Numbered from the stretch's first letter, positions 1-13,900 are shown. The stretch: 64,000 bases of DNA from Sphagnum magellanicum (GCA_021904315.1 CM038912.1:7527061-7591060); one strand, 5' to 3'. Translations and numbers: made by a program. Notes: generated by a model not told the origin, from the sequence alone.

Positions 1-1470
1 GAAGATTATTGCTTATATAAAATATGAAGGGACAAATTTAAACTCTATGACCATAGCTTTCAAATATGTTGTTAATTGTGAGATTTTGGGGTTGGAAGAG
101 AATTTTAATGGCACTTGTTTTGGTCATGTGTTTTCAAAAACTTGGCAATATGCTAGTTTTGAAGAAAAGGTATGCAAAGATTTTAGGATTGTTTCAATCA
201 AATCTGTGGAGTTCAAAATTTGGAAAGAGAAGGCAAGAGTGGATGAAAGCTTGTATTGATTATGGAATTTGACCAAGGAAACTAAATACATTTGTTAAAA
301 CATGGTAAATATTTCTTTATTAATCATTTTATGTTGATTATTTTGTATTTTTGAGTAAATAAGTTTTTCCAAAATGTTAATAATTATATGAATGTTTTTG
401 TAGGTTTGCAAGGAGGGTAATATTGTTCCAAGAAACGCTTCTTTTTCGTCAAGCCATTGTCATGTGTTACAATAGCCAAACTAATGTTCGATTGTCTAGG
501 CATGTTCCTTTTCCTATGACATGGTTCATTCGTCAAACAATAGTTGATTGTTTGAGCCTTATTGTTTTTGCTTGCATTTTGAACCAATCTATTGGACATA
601 GGTTATTATTAGATGCCCTGAATTTTGCCATCACCATGAGTTTTAAAGCTAGGGATGAAATGCATTTGAGACCTTATTTTCAATCCCTCATGGATGATGA
701 CATTGGACTTCTTTTAAAATTAACAACTCTTGCTTCTAACATTAAATTAAAACTGTTTGGGGTTTTAGATTCTTTCCTTTCATTCTTGAAGACATATGAA
801 GAAAAGAGAACACATAATATGTTATCTTTGATGCTTGACCCTAGGTTTGAAAAGTTCTCATTTTGTTTCTTCATATGTTGATAAAGAGCAAAGAGTATTT
901 ATTGTGGAATAATATGATAGGAAAACGTTGTATCCCATGTTGGTCAAGTCATATAATCACTTATATCATATTGGAGATGTTGCTTTTGGTTCTATAGATT
1001 AGGATGTCGATCAAGATTATGCAATATATATTTTCCACATGACTAACAACGGTGCTGAAATTGTAGAGGAAATTGTAACATGGGAGTTGTTGGATTTCAA
1101 GAGGTTTCATGTGGATGTGAAAAATATAAAAAACCTTCTCCAATGGTGGGAGAAACATGAATTTAGATTCCCTATAGTTGGCTTTCTTGCAAAGCAAATA
1201 TTAGGGATTGTAGGTTACTAAATTGAAACTGAACGTAATTTTTCTCTTGTTGGAATTTTGACAAGCCTTAGGAGATGTTGGTTACAATCTGAAAATTTAG
1301 ATAAATTAATTTTTGTTAGTCAAAATTGACCTAATGATCCTAGGGTAGGATGTAATATGTCATCAACCTTGCTGGAGTTTATACATAAGGATGAAATTGT
1401 AGAGGAGTTGGAAGAATTTGAAGGGGAGTTTGAAAGGGAAGAAATTGTAGATATGAACTCTTTATATTAA
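1..1470 (+). pseudogene. hAT-family transposase remnant (C-terminal half)
   Basis: Broken reading frames together give the later part of a plant hAT transposase. The piece at 423-881 ends with the motif THNMLSLMLDPRFE, typical of the region before the dimerisation domain. After a frameshift near 850-870 the match continues as VDKEQRVFIVE and YDRKTLYPMLVKSY. The stretch at about 1130-1350 reads LLQWWEKHEFRFP, then ETERNFSLVGILTSLRR, which is the hAT C-terminal dimerisation domain. In-frame stops interrupt it near 907, 1000, 1219 and 1328. The N-terminal BED finger and first catalytic residues are absent and may lie left of the window edge. The extent upstream of 423 is uncertain: the short frame at 47-259 fits the style but carries no motif I can name. 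The element is certainly non-functional. Confidence 0.8.
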
Positions 1471-1610
1471 AACAAATTATTTTCCATCATTTATTAATTT
1501 ACTTCGTTCATCATTTATTATAATTATAAGAAAAGAAACAAAAAACCCCCCCAAAATTTTTTTAAAAAAATTTTATATATATATATATACCTTTATTTTT
1601 TAGAACCAAT

Positions 1611-1850
1611 TTGTGAGAACCGCCCTTGAAAACCGACGGTTCAAAATTTTGTGAGAACCGTCAACCCTGAAAACCACCTGACTGGATTTTTTTCTTAAAT
1701 TCTGAAAACCAGGGCGATTCTCAGAATGAGAAATTTAAAAGAAGACAAAAGAACTGGGGCAGTTCTCAGAACCTGCCCCCAAAAAACCAGAACCGATGGT
1801 TATCACACACAAAACAAGTGAGAACCGCCCAACTCGGGTAACTTATCCTC
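1611..1850. repeat. Cluster of GAACCG/AACCGACGGTTC-type short repeats
   Basis: The motif gagaaccg recurs at least three times (about 1614, 1654 and 1832). Around it are self-complementary variants such as aaccgacggttc near 1631 and ggggcagttctcagaacctgcccc near 1756. This density of short direct and inverted motifs resembles the subterminal repeats of DNA transposons. It lies about 150 bases beyond the end of the hAT remnant and could be that element's terminal region or a separate element. I see no clear terminal inverted repeat or target duplication. Confidence 0.45.
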
Positions 1851-4800
1851 CATGTGTATATATCATGCCACAAGTTGTTGATAACCATGGTTAAGGTGTG
1901 AGGTGGTTTATAGATTGGATTGGTTCTTTGATTGAAGGGAACCACAATTTACAGGCCAAAACCAATTCTTTTGAGTTTTTTGACAATTGTCAATCAAGGG
2001 TCTATTATACACACCCTTCATCACCAATTCTTTCTTTGATAAAAAAAAGAGAATTGCTAAATACCCATTTAAATTTTCCACCATCCTCAAATTGGAGAAG
2101 AAATTTTGCCTTTGGGGTCACTCTCCAAGGTTGTTTATTTGCAAAATTTATATATATATATTTTATTATAATAGGATTTGGAATATTGGAATTTTTATAT
2201 TTGTTGCATATGATTTGCACAAGATCTGAGTTTTTTTTACAAATAGTTTATAAATAGGTGTAACAACGAAATCAAAAACTTGGGTTGAAATTCATAAGAC
2301 CACCAATTTTGGTGGTCTCATTAATAAATATAAGTGCACTTTTTAGCCCCATCTATTTAAATTTAGCCACATTTTGGCAAATCTAGGTATTCTTTTCCCA
2401 TAGCAGCTGACAATTTACAAATAACTCCATTATATTTCTCAATTTTCTTAAATTGTTGTCAAGTAATTCATTAAAGGAGAGGATAAATCTTGATAGTCAT
2501 ATGTAAAGGTGGCGAGTGTGAATTTTGGTTTTTGTTGACATAATATATTGAATTTAAAGACCTTGATGTCTTCTTGTGTTACCATACTAGCACCCAACAA
2601 TATGAAACTAACAAATGAAAACAAATGAGAATATGCACACACATATGAGTTTCCAAAGACATTTCTTGAGGATTGTTGTGCACTATGACATTTGCATCTA
2701 CAACTATCAATGTTCCCAATTACACCCAAAAAAATAAAAATAAAAATTAAATTTTAAAAAATGGCACAACACATAAATTTGGTTTTTCTTGTGAGTTTTG
2801 GGATTGGATTCTTGTGTGTGTGTGCAAATGAGATACATTTGGAAGATTAAAAGTGAGACTCCAAAGCACAAATAAATGGGTAATACTAATGTTGTGAAAG
2901 TATCAAATTTTCAATGTTAAAATCAAAGGTTCAAGTTCAAGTTGTTGTGACCTTGACTTGATGTCACACTTTTTTTTGTTGTTGGAACTAGCACAAGAAT
3001 TGGACAGTTGAACTAGTCTTTTGGTAAACACAAACCCAAAATTAGAACCATGAAAAAACACTCTTGAAAAGATGGGTAGGTTTTTTAAGTAAGCAAGTTG
3101 ATTTTTTTTTGAAGTCAACAAATAAGCTCAACTTCAAAGTTAAATATTAATTTTATTAGTTGTTAAACTCCATATTTATATAGACCTTGGTTTTAATTTG
3201 TTATAAAATTTTGTACCTATACAATTGTATTTAGCATAGGGGAGTGTATAGCATGTGCAAGGAACCTTACCCAATTTTCGAACTAGACCCAAAGGTTCTT
3301 GAATTTCAAAAAAATTGCCAAAACTATAATTACATAGTTTTAAAATGGGAAGAAGTGAGTTCAAACCCCACCTCAAACTTGGACGAAGGAACCTTGCATT
3401 TTTAATTTTTAAAAAAAAATCACAATTAAAGGCTATATTTAAAAAACCACACAACACTAAATAATACCCCTCAATCACAAAATAACTCAAATCACATTTG
3501 CACTTGAACTGGCTTCAAAAATTAGTTTTAATTTACCTAGACATAACTAATGCATAATCACATAAATACCATCAAACTCATGATAGGATAGAACCCAAAA
3601 ACATGGAAAAAAAACACAATCTTGTTCACATTAAATTGTGTTCAAACAACAAATAACAACAACAAAATTTGATCTTTCACAATATGGTCAATGGTGGGTG
3701 GTAACTTGGGCAAAACACTTGGAATGTTTCCTAATCATTGTCAAAATATAAAATGATTCATAATTTTTCTTTTTCAATTACAATACACATATTAAATCAT
3801 AAGAAATGGTGAAAGATAAAAAAATATAAAAACATTCACTTTAACAAAAGGGATGCAATTTTTAAAATTTGAATATACATAATCATTCTAGGAGTTGAAG
3901 TTTTTAACATTCATAACAACAACAAAAAAGAGATATAAAAAATGAAATCTCGTCCAAATTGGATGATCTAAATGTTTATATAAATTTTCAAGTAAAAATA
4001 TAACATAACAACTTGCATGCCCAAAACAAAATAGTTTTTAAAATAATACAACATTTAAGAATTCGACTATTTCATCATGCATTAAGAATACGTTTAGATA
4101 ATATGCCATTAAAAAGAGTTTTACAATCGCAATATTGAATTGAACACATTTCACAAAAATGATGACCTTTCAACTTTTTTGAAAACTAAGTTTTTGAATT
4201 AGTTATTGGGAATTTTGTCATTTTGATGTAGTTCCATGGACACATACAAAGATGACTACATAGAGTTTTACCTTCTTATAGATGTACACCTAGTTTATAA
4301 TCCTTGAAAATTTTGTAATGAATTTCAACTCAAGTTGGGCTCAATCCAAAATTTGCCAAACTAAAACACATTGGTTGGTTGTGGAATTTCTTTTAAAAAA
4401 AATTGGATGTTATGTATAACTTGATATGATAAGAGGCATGTTTAAAAAAGAAACATGTTCATCATTTTAAAGTTTTATATTATGGTGCATATTTTCATAA
4501 TCTTTAATGTGAAGATCTTGATTCAAAACTCATCCTATGCTCACAATGACATTGATCAACCTATTATTAATAAGAAACTTCTTAACAAAATGTTTCATCC
4601 TATTGATTTGTTTGGAGGTTCTTTGGGTGGGGGTTTGAGCTTGATTCTTCCAATTTTTAGATCTTATGGTTTAAATCTTAACACATTTTTTTAAAATTTA
4701 AAAGCTTTTGAGCCTATTTAAAATTAAAATTTTGCTTCCATGTACACACTGCACACTCCCCAATACTAAAAATTGTACAAACACAAAGTTTGACAACAAT

Positions 4801-5298
4801 TTAAAACATGGGTCTATATAGGAATATAGTTCAAGTACCAACTAAAATTAAAAATTTTAATATTTTCAATTAAAAAAATCTTAGATAAAGAACTATGACT
4901 TAGGTGGAAGAATTTGTTTTCAAAATTCGAGTTTTGATTTCAAATCTAGCAAAGGACAAGTCTCATATTTTGGTTCTTGTTCCAATTCTAACAAAAGAGT
5001 GTTAACTCAAATCCAAGTCACAAGAACCTAAACCTAAATCATCAAATTTAATACCTTCACAACATTGATTTTGGCCTTTCATACATAAAAAAGTTATTTT
5101 TAACAACAATCGTAAATCATAAACCCAATCTTACATATTTTAAAGCAAAAATAACCTTTCACATATAATAGGTTATTTTGAATGACAACCATGATCCATA
5201 AATTTTAAATCCTACTTATTTTTAAAAGTGATTATTTTCACTTTTCAATTATTGTATACAAAATTTATGATATGTTTCATCTAAGTTTTTAATCAATC

Positions 5299-5506
5299 AT
5301 GATAACCCATTACATGTAGTTCCCATTGGTGCATTTCATAATTTTTATAAAGCCCACTTATGTGAGATGCAAATGAGCAATAGTCACAAGGTGAAGAGAC
5401 TCATGGTAACCCATTACATGTGGTTGCCATTGGTGCATTTCATAATTTTTATAAAGCCCACTTATGTGAGATGTAAATGAGCAATAGTCACAAGTTGAAG
5501 AGACTC
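5299..5506. repeat. Two-copy tandem duplication, period 104 bp
   Basis: The block from the motif taacccattacatgt through caagnngaagagactc occurs twice. The copies start at about 5299 and 5403 and differ by only a handful of substitutions. No coding content. Confidence 0.9.
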
Positions 5507-6573
5507 GTATTTTCAATTGCCAAATATCTTCTTTCTTGTCTAGGGAATGTCTAGTGAAAAACATCAATGCCCGTTCATTCATGAATGTTGCTAGAAATTT
5601 GTATTAGAAAAGGAATGATCCAAATTTAGCTTCAAAACAAAAATTGAAAAATCCATTACTTGATATATATCTTCTACATTGGTTTATTTAGGGGAAGGGA
5701 TAATTTGTCACAACCATTAGCATGATAATTTCTTCATCATTTTGGGCCAAGGATTTGGAAGCAAATGGAGGTCCAAAATCATAGATTAAATGATTAACAT
5801 AAATATATAAATATAGATATGAGAGACTTAATTTAAAAATACTTGTTTTTTTTTTGTAAAAACCTTCCCTGAAACTCCCCCTATCCTTCATCTCTCCTCC
5901 CCAAAAGTTAAAGACACACCTATAAAGGCTTTGCATGGTTCCCAAACAAAATATGGGTTTGAATCTCAATTGAAAGATGGAAAGCCACAAGGAATGTTGA
6001 TTTGTTGGCCTTGCCTATCAATGCAAGGATATTGTGTTTAGATTCATTATAGAGTATATATAGTAGCTTAATGGATTTTGGCCCCCCTAGGTACCTATAA
6101 TAGGTCTATTTTTATATGAGGATTTTTGAAAAAATGATATTTTGGCTTGAAGTGTGAAAACTTGAGATTAGTTATAGAGTTATAATATGTGGAAGGATTT
6201 TGGTTTCTTTTAGAGGATTTTTTGAAGATATTATTTTTGGCATGGTGAAATATTTGAGTTTCCATAATTCTTCTTTTGCCTTAAGATACTTTTTAATGTA
6301 AATGGCAAGGCCACACCCCTTGTGACACACTCCTTGTTTGGGTAGGTATTGGAAGGGGGGTATAGTTTGCACTTGCACTCGCTTTCCTCCTTCACAATAA
6401 TAATTGTATTTCAAATGAAGTGAAAAAATCTAGATGGTGACCAAACACTCTAAAATGACAAGTGTTTGGGGTGTGTGACATACATCCGTCACATACACAC
6501 AATACAAGGTCTTAAAATCCTTAGCAACCAAGCTAATTAGATATGTGCCATATATTATACGACTTGTGTCAAA

Positions 6574-6692
6574 CAACAAATGAAAAAACAAAGACCCAAA
6601 AAGGAAAAAAAAGAAAAAGAAAAAAGCACTCCAATGACAAATGAAAAACAAAGACCCAAAAAGAGAAAAAAGAAAAAAGAAAAAGCACTCTA
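6574..6692. repeat. Two-copy A-rich tandem duplication, period about 60 bp
   Basis: The phrase acaaatgaaaaacaaagacc followed by purine-rich sequence and ending aaagcactc occurs twice, offset by about 60 bases. It is simple-sequence DNA with no coding potential. Confidence 0.75.
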
Positions 6693-7437
6693 GCATTGGG
6701 CTACTTGTTGGGGAGAAGAGTATTACTAACTAGTTCACAATTTTTCAAAACATTACAATGACAAGAAAAAGCATAAGATGTGAAACCCTAGAATTCCTCA
6801 TTGTAGACCCACATGTAAACCATAATGAACTAAATATCACATAACCCTCAAAACCTTTGTTGAAGTAAAGTTGAAATTTTGGGTTGTAAGTTAACATAGG
6901 CCGGATGATTAACCATTTGTTGTCACCCCTCCAATTAGAGGAAAGTCGATCGTTTAGGGTTTCACTCACCCAAGGAATTTGCCAACCTTGTCAAAGTGCA
7001 TGAATTGGTGGCCCCTAGTGGTGGCACTACTTGGCTTGCCACACTCTATTCTTCTTCTTCGGAGTCTCATTTCTTTCCACAAACCTAAAATCCACCATGA
7101 TGTTTTTCATCGAGCATGGCGAAGAAGAAGGGAAAAAAAAAAAACCCCCAAACCCTAAAACCTAAACCCTAGTTAGTTAAACTCAGTTATCGTCCGATCA
7201 ACTTCAACTATCAAAAGACAATAGCCATTTAAGAAAGTATTTGAATAAAGGAGGCCAAAAATTAGGAGCCCATGAGTTGCTTTCCTTCCACTCATAAAAC
7301 CAAAAAGGGAAAGTGAAAAAATTGAAATTTTTTGACAAGGGCAGGTAAGTAGTGTTTTTTTTTTAGGCTGGGTAACTTCCCTGGCAAAGGTTAAGGGTTA
7401 AAAAAAAACCAACACAAAATATTTAATTTACAGTTTG

Positions 7438-7500
7438 GTGGGGGGGGGGGAGCACAATGGTAGACCCGACCGACCTTGGGTTTGAACCCAGGACCTTTGT
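7438..7500 (+). repeat. Possible tRNA-derived SINE fragment
   Basis: After a run of G residues comes gagcacaatggtaga, which resembles a polymerase III A box. About 35 bases later is gggtttgaaccc, a good B box. The spacing and order suit a tRNA-derived head. No cloverleaf can be completed, and no A-rich tail or target duplication is evident, so this is at most a fragment. Confidence 0.35.
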
Positions 7501-7539
7501 GTTATTTACTTAGTTTGATTTAAGCACAAGATGGAACTG

Positions 7540-8672
7540 GGAGAAAGAACTGCATTTGGCGATAGGTGGCGAAAGCCCCACCGTCCGCTCGCCCGTCCTT
7601 CCTCCCTCCCGCGCCGAAGTAGTACTGCAGCATTTAATTTACCCCAGGGTAAATGCAAAGTACGTAGGTATTGAACGCCCGGGTAGGGGTTGATGAAAAT
7701 TTTCCCTTTCTGCCCGAGCTCGGTCTCCTTCTCCCCTCCCTCTCCCCGTCGCAGAAAAGGCCGCGCTCGTTTCGGGCTCAGCGACACCGCCGCGCTCCAG
7801 AAGAGAGCTCCGTTGCTCGCGACGGAACGGCGGCAGCCTTTGAAGAAGAAAGAAGGAACAAACTCGGCTCCTTTTGCAAACAAGTTGCGCATCATATTAT
7901 TATCTTCTATTACGTTGTCGCATTTTTATTGTTGTCTTTTGAACTCGTGATTTGTGTTCTGTGGCTTTGTTTCAGTGTTTTTTTCTTCTTCTTGAGCTTC
8001 GGTTTTGTGGGTTCTTGTTATTAGCCAGTTTCCTTGCCTTGTTCATCGGCTGCTGCTTTTTCAGCTCTCGTATGTAAGTTTTGTGTGCAGACTTAGGTCG
8101 CCTTATGTTGGGGGGTTTTTTTTCTCGAGCTCCAGTTTGGTGTTGTTATTGATGAGCTAGCTCGCTTGCTGCTACTACTTACTCCCCTTGCGTTGTCCCT
8201 CAGCTGTTGCTGCTTTTTCAGCTCTCTTGTTTAAGCTTGTGTTGCGACTGTAGTCACCGGCTTGTTGTAGTCCGAGTGTGGCTTTTGGTGGAGTTTCTTT
8301 GAGCATTTCTTTTGGTAATAGTGTTTTGGTTTGTGAAATTTGGTCGTTGTACTTTGGTGGGTTTGAATTTTATTTGTGAAATGTGGTGCGCTAGAGATTG
8401 TGAGGAGGGTACGTTGTTCTTGGGGTCGTATTGCAACGGCTGTACTGCAACTTCCTCAGGCTGGTGACCCGCTGCTGCTGTGGCTCAAGATCTTGCTGAA
8501 GCCCCTCTGGTTATCTCATTGAGAACATTCTTCTTCTGAATGCTCTTGCCCGTGTTCAGCATTTTGAGAGCGCTTGGTAGCAGCAGCCTTCCAGGGAAGA
8601 AAGACACTCGAAGAACACAAGAGTTGCTCCTGCTGCGGAATCTACAGAAGATCTAGATTTCTGACAGCACAA
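7540..8672 (+). promoter_or_regulatory. GC-rich promoter and long 5' leader of the 8673 gene
   Basis: Base composition changes sharply from A+T-rich spacer to a GC-rich, CpG-containing stretch (about 7550-7880). Pyrimidine-rich sequence follows up to the ATG at 8673. That is the normal appearance of a plant promoter plus 5' untranslated leader, and the position directly ahead of a supported gene agrees. I cannot fix the transcription start or decide whether the leader contains an intron. Long open frames on both strands here come from GC-rich composition and are not proposed as genes. Confidence 0.5.
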
Positions 8673-10918
8673 ATGGCGTTTGAAGTCGCCAGAGTGCACG
8701 GCATCATCCGCGAGAACATCCGCGAAGACGGAAGCTGCATCTCCAAAGCAACGGAAACGGCGGGAAGTCTTGTTCAAGAGGAAGCTGCTCTTTCTTGTGC
8801 GAAGGCGACGCAGCTAACTGGTGCGCATTTGTCTTACCTACCTCACGACCTGCATCTTCTACAAAGCTCTGCTGCTGCTGCCACGGCCTGCTGGCCGGAT
8901 GTGCCGAGCTCACCGGTTACATCCTCCTCCTCGCCTCGTTCGACAGAGACAGAAAGCATTGGGGACGACGACCTCTTGGCAGGACTCGTTGAACAAGTTG
9001 CCCAAACCATGCTAGAAGGCGACGAAGGCCTCAACCAGAGACCCAGACGCTCAAGCGCGAGAATCCATTCCGAAGCATCAGCACCCAGCACTTCCGACAT
9101 GGAAGCGAACAAGGTCAGACTTCCGAAGGAATGCGTGCGTATTTCTTGTATATCTTCTCTCTTTCCTGAAATCTTCATTGGGTGCAGGGTTTGGGTTGCA
9201 AGCTGATGTCTGTTTTTCTCTTCTCTGCATGTATATTACAAATGGCAGGCAGTCGGGTCTCCTCAATCAAGCTGGTCCGGTGGGAGTTCTTCCTCGGGCC
9301 ACTCATGGCTGTCAACAAGCAATGCAGCAAGCTCGAAGGGCTCTTCACAGGTTTCTTCCCAAGTCTCTTCTCCTCCGACTACACCAGTGGACCCACAGCA
9401 GAGTGATGCATGGGATTTACTCTATGCTGCAGCTGGGGAAGTTGTGAGACTGAAAAGGAATGAGCACCAGCAGCAGAAGAGACCTTTGTCATCTTTTCCT
9501 GTTAGCAGATATCATCAACAGCATGTTCAAAGCCAGCACCAGCCACAAGCATACTTGCTGCAGCAGCAAGTACCACCTGCTCAGATAGGAGCTGGCGGAG
9601 GTGGAAGCAGCCCTGGACTCCGAATGGTTGCAGCAGCAAGAAATGCTGCAATTAGTTCTTCGCTGGCTCCACATTGTGTACCATCATCTCTTCACAACCG
9701 AAGCGATAGGATTGCAGTGTATGGATCTGACAGCCAACATTGCTGGAATTCTACTTCAAGAGTTGTTGAGGATCGTCGACTACACAGCAGTCATGTAAGT
9801 GCAATTTTTTCGTGTTTCCCAGTTTTGATATAGCATCCAACCACAGGCTATCACATCTTCAGAACATGGTATGAGCTTTGCATGTGTGCACCATGTCTAG
9901 AGCATTAACAGCATGTGAAGCTGTGAGATGAGACCTACCTAGTGGAGTCTAATTTCAACAAAAGCTGCATGTGAATTAAGGTCTCACAAAATTGGTGCTA
10001 TCTTACTTTAACAGCCAATGGGGGCAGTTGCAGTCAACACCAGGTCTGAAGAAGCAGCAGCGGGGTCTAGGTTTCTTCAGAGCAGGCACTTTCCCATTCA
10101 TCAGCAGCAGCATCAAGCTGCCAGGTCTGGTGTAGTAGGGAAGGGTTGCCAAGGTCAGTACCGATCAGAGAGGTTCATGGATTACAACAACACTTCAAAG
10201 TGGACAGCTGCAAATGGTGGGGGTTCAGGAATGAGGGCTGTGTTCTTGGGGTCTGGGGGATCTGGCAGGGAGTCCAGTGGTACTGGGGTCTTCCTCCCAC
10301 GCTGTGCAGGAAGTGGACCTGAACTGAAACGGAAGCCTGGTAAGTCTTGTGATAGCAAACAAAAGACCTTTCGCCAAGAACCACTTTCTTTTATGTCATG
10401 GGTACATGAGTGAATCTAACAATCATTTTCTGTTTGAATCTTGCAGTGTGTTCCACTGTGTTGCTCCCGTCACGGGTAGTGCAGGTGCTAAACCTGAATG
10501 TTGATAACATGTATTCGCATCCATCTTTGCCTTCATCTTTTGTCCATTCTACAGCACATGCAGGCAAGCTTTCTCCCCTATTGAAATCACTTTTGTATGT
10601 TGGGTGAAACCAAGTTGCTTGTACTGATTATATGTTCACTTCTCTTGAAACAGTGCACTTCTTTTTGCCATTCTGCACACTGCCAGTGAAAAGTTGCATC
10701 TTGATCTAATGAAGTGGCTGCATCTTGTTCATGCAGATCACTCAACCTTGGTGCCTGCATTGCCAACTACACCTCGTCTTGGCAGTAGAGCTTTGAGGCC
10801 ATTAAAACCATCATTTGAAGATGGTTGGCTTCAAGCATCTTGTGGAAAGGCTTGCCCCTCTGTTCTGCGGCAGAATGCTGGACCAGAGCTCAGTCTCCCC
10901 TCAGAGTGGACATACTAA
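8673..10918 (+). CDS. Plant-specific protein of unknown function (GTGVFLPR / TVLLPxRVV family)
   Basis: Five exons are proposed: 8673-9113, 9249-9794, 10015-10339, 10447-10563 and 10737-10918. All keep phase. The ATG has an aaATGG context. The product (about 536 aa) is Ser- and Gln-rich and lacks a signal peptide or membrane segment. Conserved landmarks in order are GSPQSSWSG then SSPPTTP (start of exon 2), DAWDLLYAAAGEVVRLK, SGTGVFLPR (exon 3), CSTVLLPSRVVQVLNLN (exon 4) and a terminal LPSEWTY. I recognise this order from a plant protein family without an established function, probably nuclear. The exon 3/4 junction uses a strong GTAAGT donor. The last intron is ambiguous: a GC donor (CAG|GCAAGC, after 10563) joined to 10737, or a GTATGT donor after 10594 joined to 10687. 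Both keep frame; the second would give about 563 aa. Confidence 0.8.
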
Positions 10919-13900
10919 GCAAAAATGTGATGATTCTCTCCCTTTGAAGACCTTTCGGATATGGTTTTTAATCTACAAAACTGACAAATTGCAGAGAGTA
11001 CGACAGTAAGTTGGGCTAGATCTTATCATGTTAATTGACTACAAGGATTTGTGGTATTTGATGGGGTGGTATGAAGAAAGTAAGAAGAGAAAGATGAGCA
11101 GAGAGGAGATAGTACAAAGGGAAAGGGAAACTTACTGTCATCACAGAGATATCAAAAGGAGTTGATGATTTTTCTAGCTAGCCAAGAAAAAGGTTTGTAC
11201 AGTAGCTCGTATTCTCAAAGTTTTTACAGGCGCTATGGAAAGGATAGCCTGTTGTGTAAAGTAGCAAGCAAATAGGGCTCTCACAAAGCATCATTATCAT
11301 CATGGGTTTTTACATTTTGAAGGCCCCTCCCCCTTTCTCCATGGGATTATATTGCCTCTACCAAACAGACTCCAGGGAATAAGATGTTGCGCATCCCCTT
11401 CTTGGGAAACTTTAAGCATCATGCCACCTAAGAAACTGTTCCTTTTGGAAGGCCACTTGAATAACTTCTGTGCGGCTGCTACTTTGGGACTAGCTGGATT
11501 GCGGGCTTGGCTGGCTTGGCCATTTCATCAAGTTTATGTTATATGTGAGTTTTTAGTAAATTTTTGTATCTTGGCCCTATGGATGGCTTTAAGTATTTCA
11601 TTGTTTTCCAATTGAGGTTGTGTTTTGTGTCCTTAAAAAGGAATTAAGAATTCTATTGGACTTCTTATCCATGCATTGCACAAAGAATGTTCTTAAAGTA
11701 GAAAATGCAACCATTCGGTGGCCTGTCATCCTAGATTCATTTAGACCACTTAACAGTACCACCCATGTTGGCAAAGCAAACACATTGATTTTGCTTCTGA
11801 AGGTCCTTGGAAATGCTTGTTCTGCAGTTAATCCAACTCAATCAGGGATCCAAGTCTATTCTAGTTCCAATCTTGTGTACTAGTTAGGGGAAAAAAGAAC
11901 AATGTGTTGTAAAGCATCTTTCACAACAAAATCTGAAAAAGCCTTTTAAAACATTTGTTCAAAGCATAGGTGCTAATTAATGGAGAATTAATATCTCACA
12001 TCAAAACATTAAATGTGTTGAAACACTCCATAAGATGTAGGAGGGGTCTCATCTACCAAAGTATAGAAATGTAGAAATACATATTCTCTTGCATGATCCC
12101 CCACTAACAACCTCGTCTAATGAAAAACCTTTGGGAGTTTGTGGACCCATCAAGAGCCCCAATTATGATATGGAAAGGTCCATAACCTCTTGCAAAAACA
12201 TGCCCACCTCATCTTTTCATGAAATGAACCCTTACACCTTTGAAAAGAATTGTTCTTCAAATAAAGACCTTCCTCCAATGACATGCCCCCTTGCAGTCAT
12301 CAACCATATAGGTGATATGAATCACTTACACCCAAATTAATACTCGTATTGTCATGTAAATGCACATCACTAAATCCATGATACATTGTATATCAAAAAG
12401 TGTATCATAAATACAACAAAATTTACACAACTTACAAGCAAATTGAACACAATGTTTTTCAATACAAGGAAACAAGTGAAATGAAGAGGGTTGTCATGTG
12501 AGCTCTCAAGGTGCATATATGGTAATTATAAACACATTAAGAGAAATAAAAAGTTGAGTTATGTTTCACACCACCAACATGTGCAATTCAAGAGTGTAGA
12601 TTGTGACAAATAATGTGAGTTTAAAAAATATTTGAAAAAAAATACTATTTACTAGGCTAATAATATATAGAAATAAAAATAATTCATATTTAACATAGAA
12701 GTAACACTTTCATTTTTTTAAAAAGACTCAAAAACACAACTAAGAAGTTCTAATCAATGTTAAGAAACTAGTCTATTTAGAGAATTTTTTGTTTGTAGAA
12801 ACTATCATTCCCTAATATTCATCTACCTATCTTGTAAAAAATCTCATCATTCTTTCCACAAGAAACATTATGTATCCATCAAATTATGTTCTCACAACAA
12901 AAAGAATCAAATGTCAAAGAAACACAAAAGCATCCTTCACACACCAAATCAACATTGTAATCACATCTACATCCTCAACTCATTGAATCGCATCTCAAAA
13001 CAAATAAACAAGGCTCTCTAATAAATAATTCATTGAATCATACAATAGTGTAAACAATATCATATAAAAAAACATGATCATAATTAAATTGTGAACCCTT
13101 ATCCAAAAATTATCCAATACAAGGAATATGATCAGCCTCAAAAGGTTTTTTTCCTTCAACTCTTTAATCATGATTACTTTACCTAGCCAAGACCCCATCT
13201 TCAATAACCCAACAAAATGATCCCTCCATTAACCAAAACGTGGTTTAACATGTTAGGTTAATTAGTGCCCAAGAGGGATTTTTTATTGTGTACGAGTGGC
13301 ACTTTTGATGTGCTTGAAGTTGTTTTGTTGTCAAAATGGGGTTATTTTTTGTGCGTGATGATGGTGATGCATTCTTGTTGTTGAGAGTGGGTCGATGCTA
13401 CAATGAGCCATGAAATCAAGAACACAATACTTAATTTTACATGTTTTTAAATGGTACAATTCAAGTTATTGTTGAATTTTTTTGATGCATTTATATAATA
13501 ATGTTTTTTTAATATATTTTGAAAACCTTTGAACAAGTTTGAAATGAATTTAATGAATATAGAGCACACAATTTAAACATTTATAGTGTAACTAGTGTTT
13601 TCACTGCTTAATGAATGCCAACCCAAGGACTTAATTGATTTGAAGATGACATATTTAAAGGAAGTTTTTAAAATTATGAAATGCTTTACATTGCATGCAA
13701 GAAAACAAATTTTGTTAGTAGGTTTTATTTATGGAAGTTATGTAAAAAATATAAAATTGCCATTCTTTTTTTTATGATCACATGTGAAAAAAAATTCATT
13801 GATTCATTTTCATATGGTCATATTTAATATTTTTTAAAAAATACAATATTTAAAATTTCATATAAATTTCACACTAAAAGCCATATCCAAAATTAGTGCA

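Larger units (their letters stand above)
1860..7430. other. A+T-rich intergenic spacer
   Basis: No gene can be supported here. The short open frames have no recognisable motif and are typical of A+T-rich DNA. The stretch holds poly-A/poly-T runs, two small tandem duplications listed separately, and at 7143-7170 a short run of telomere-like aaaccctaa repeats ahead of the next gene. Confidence 0.6.

Noticed and set aside
6430-6696. Phe-rich minus-strand frame resembling a membrane protein
   Set aside because: Generated by the A-rich tandem duplication; simple sequence.
7506-7950. Overlapping open frames on both strands in the GC-rich stretch
   Set aside because: Low stop frequency due to GC-rich promoter composition. 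No motif, and they sit where promoter/leader is expected.
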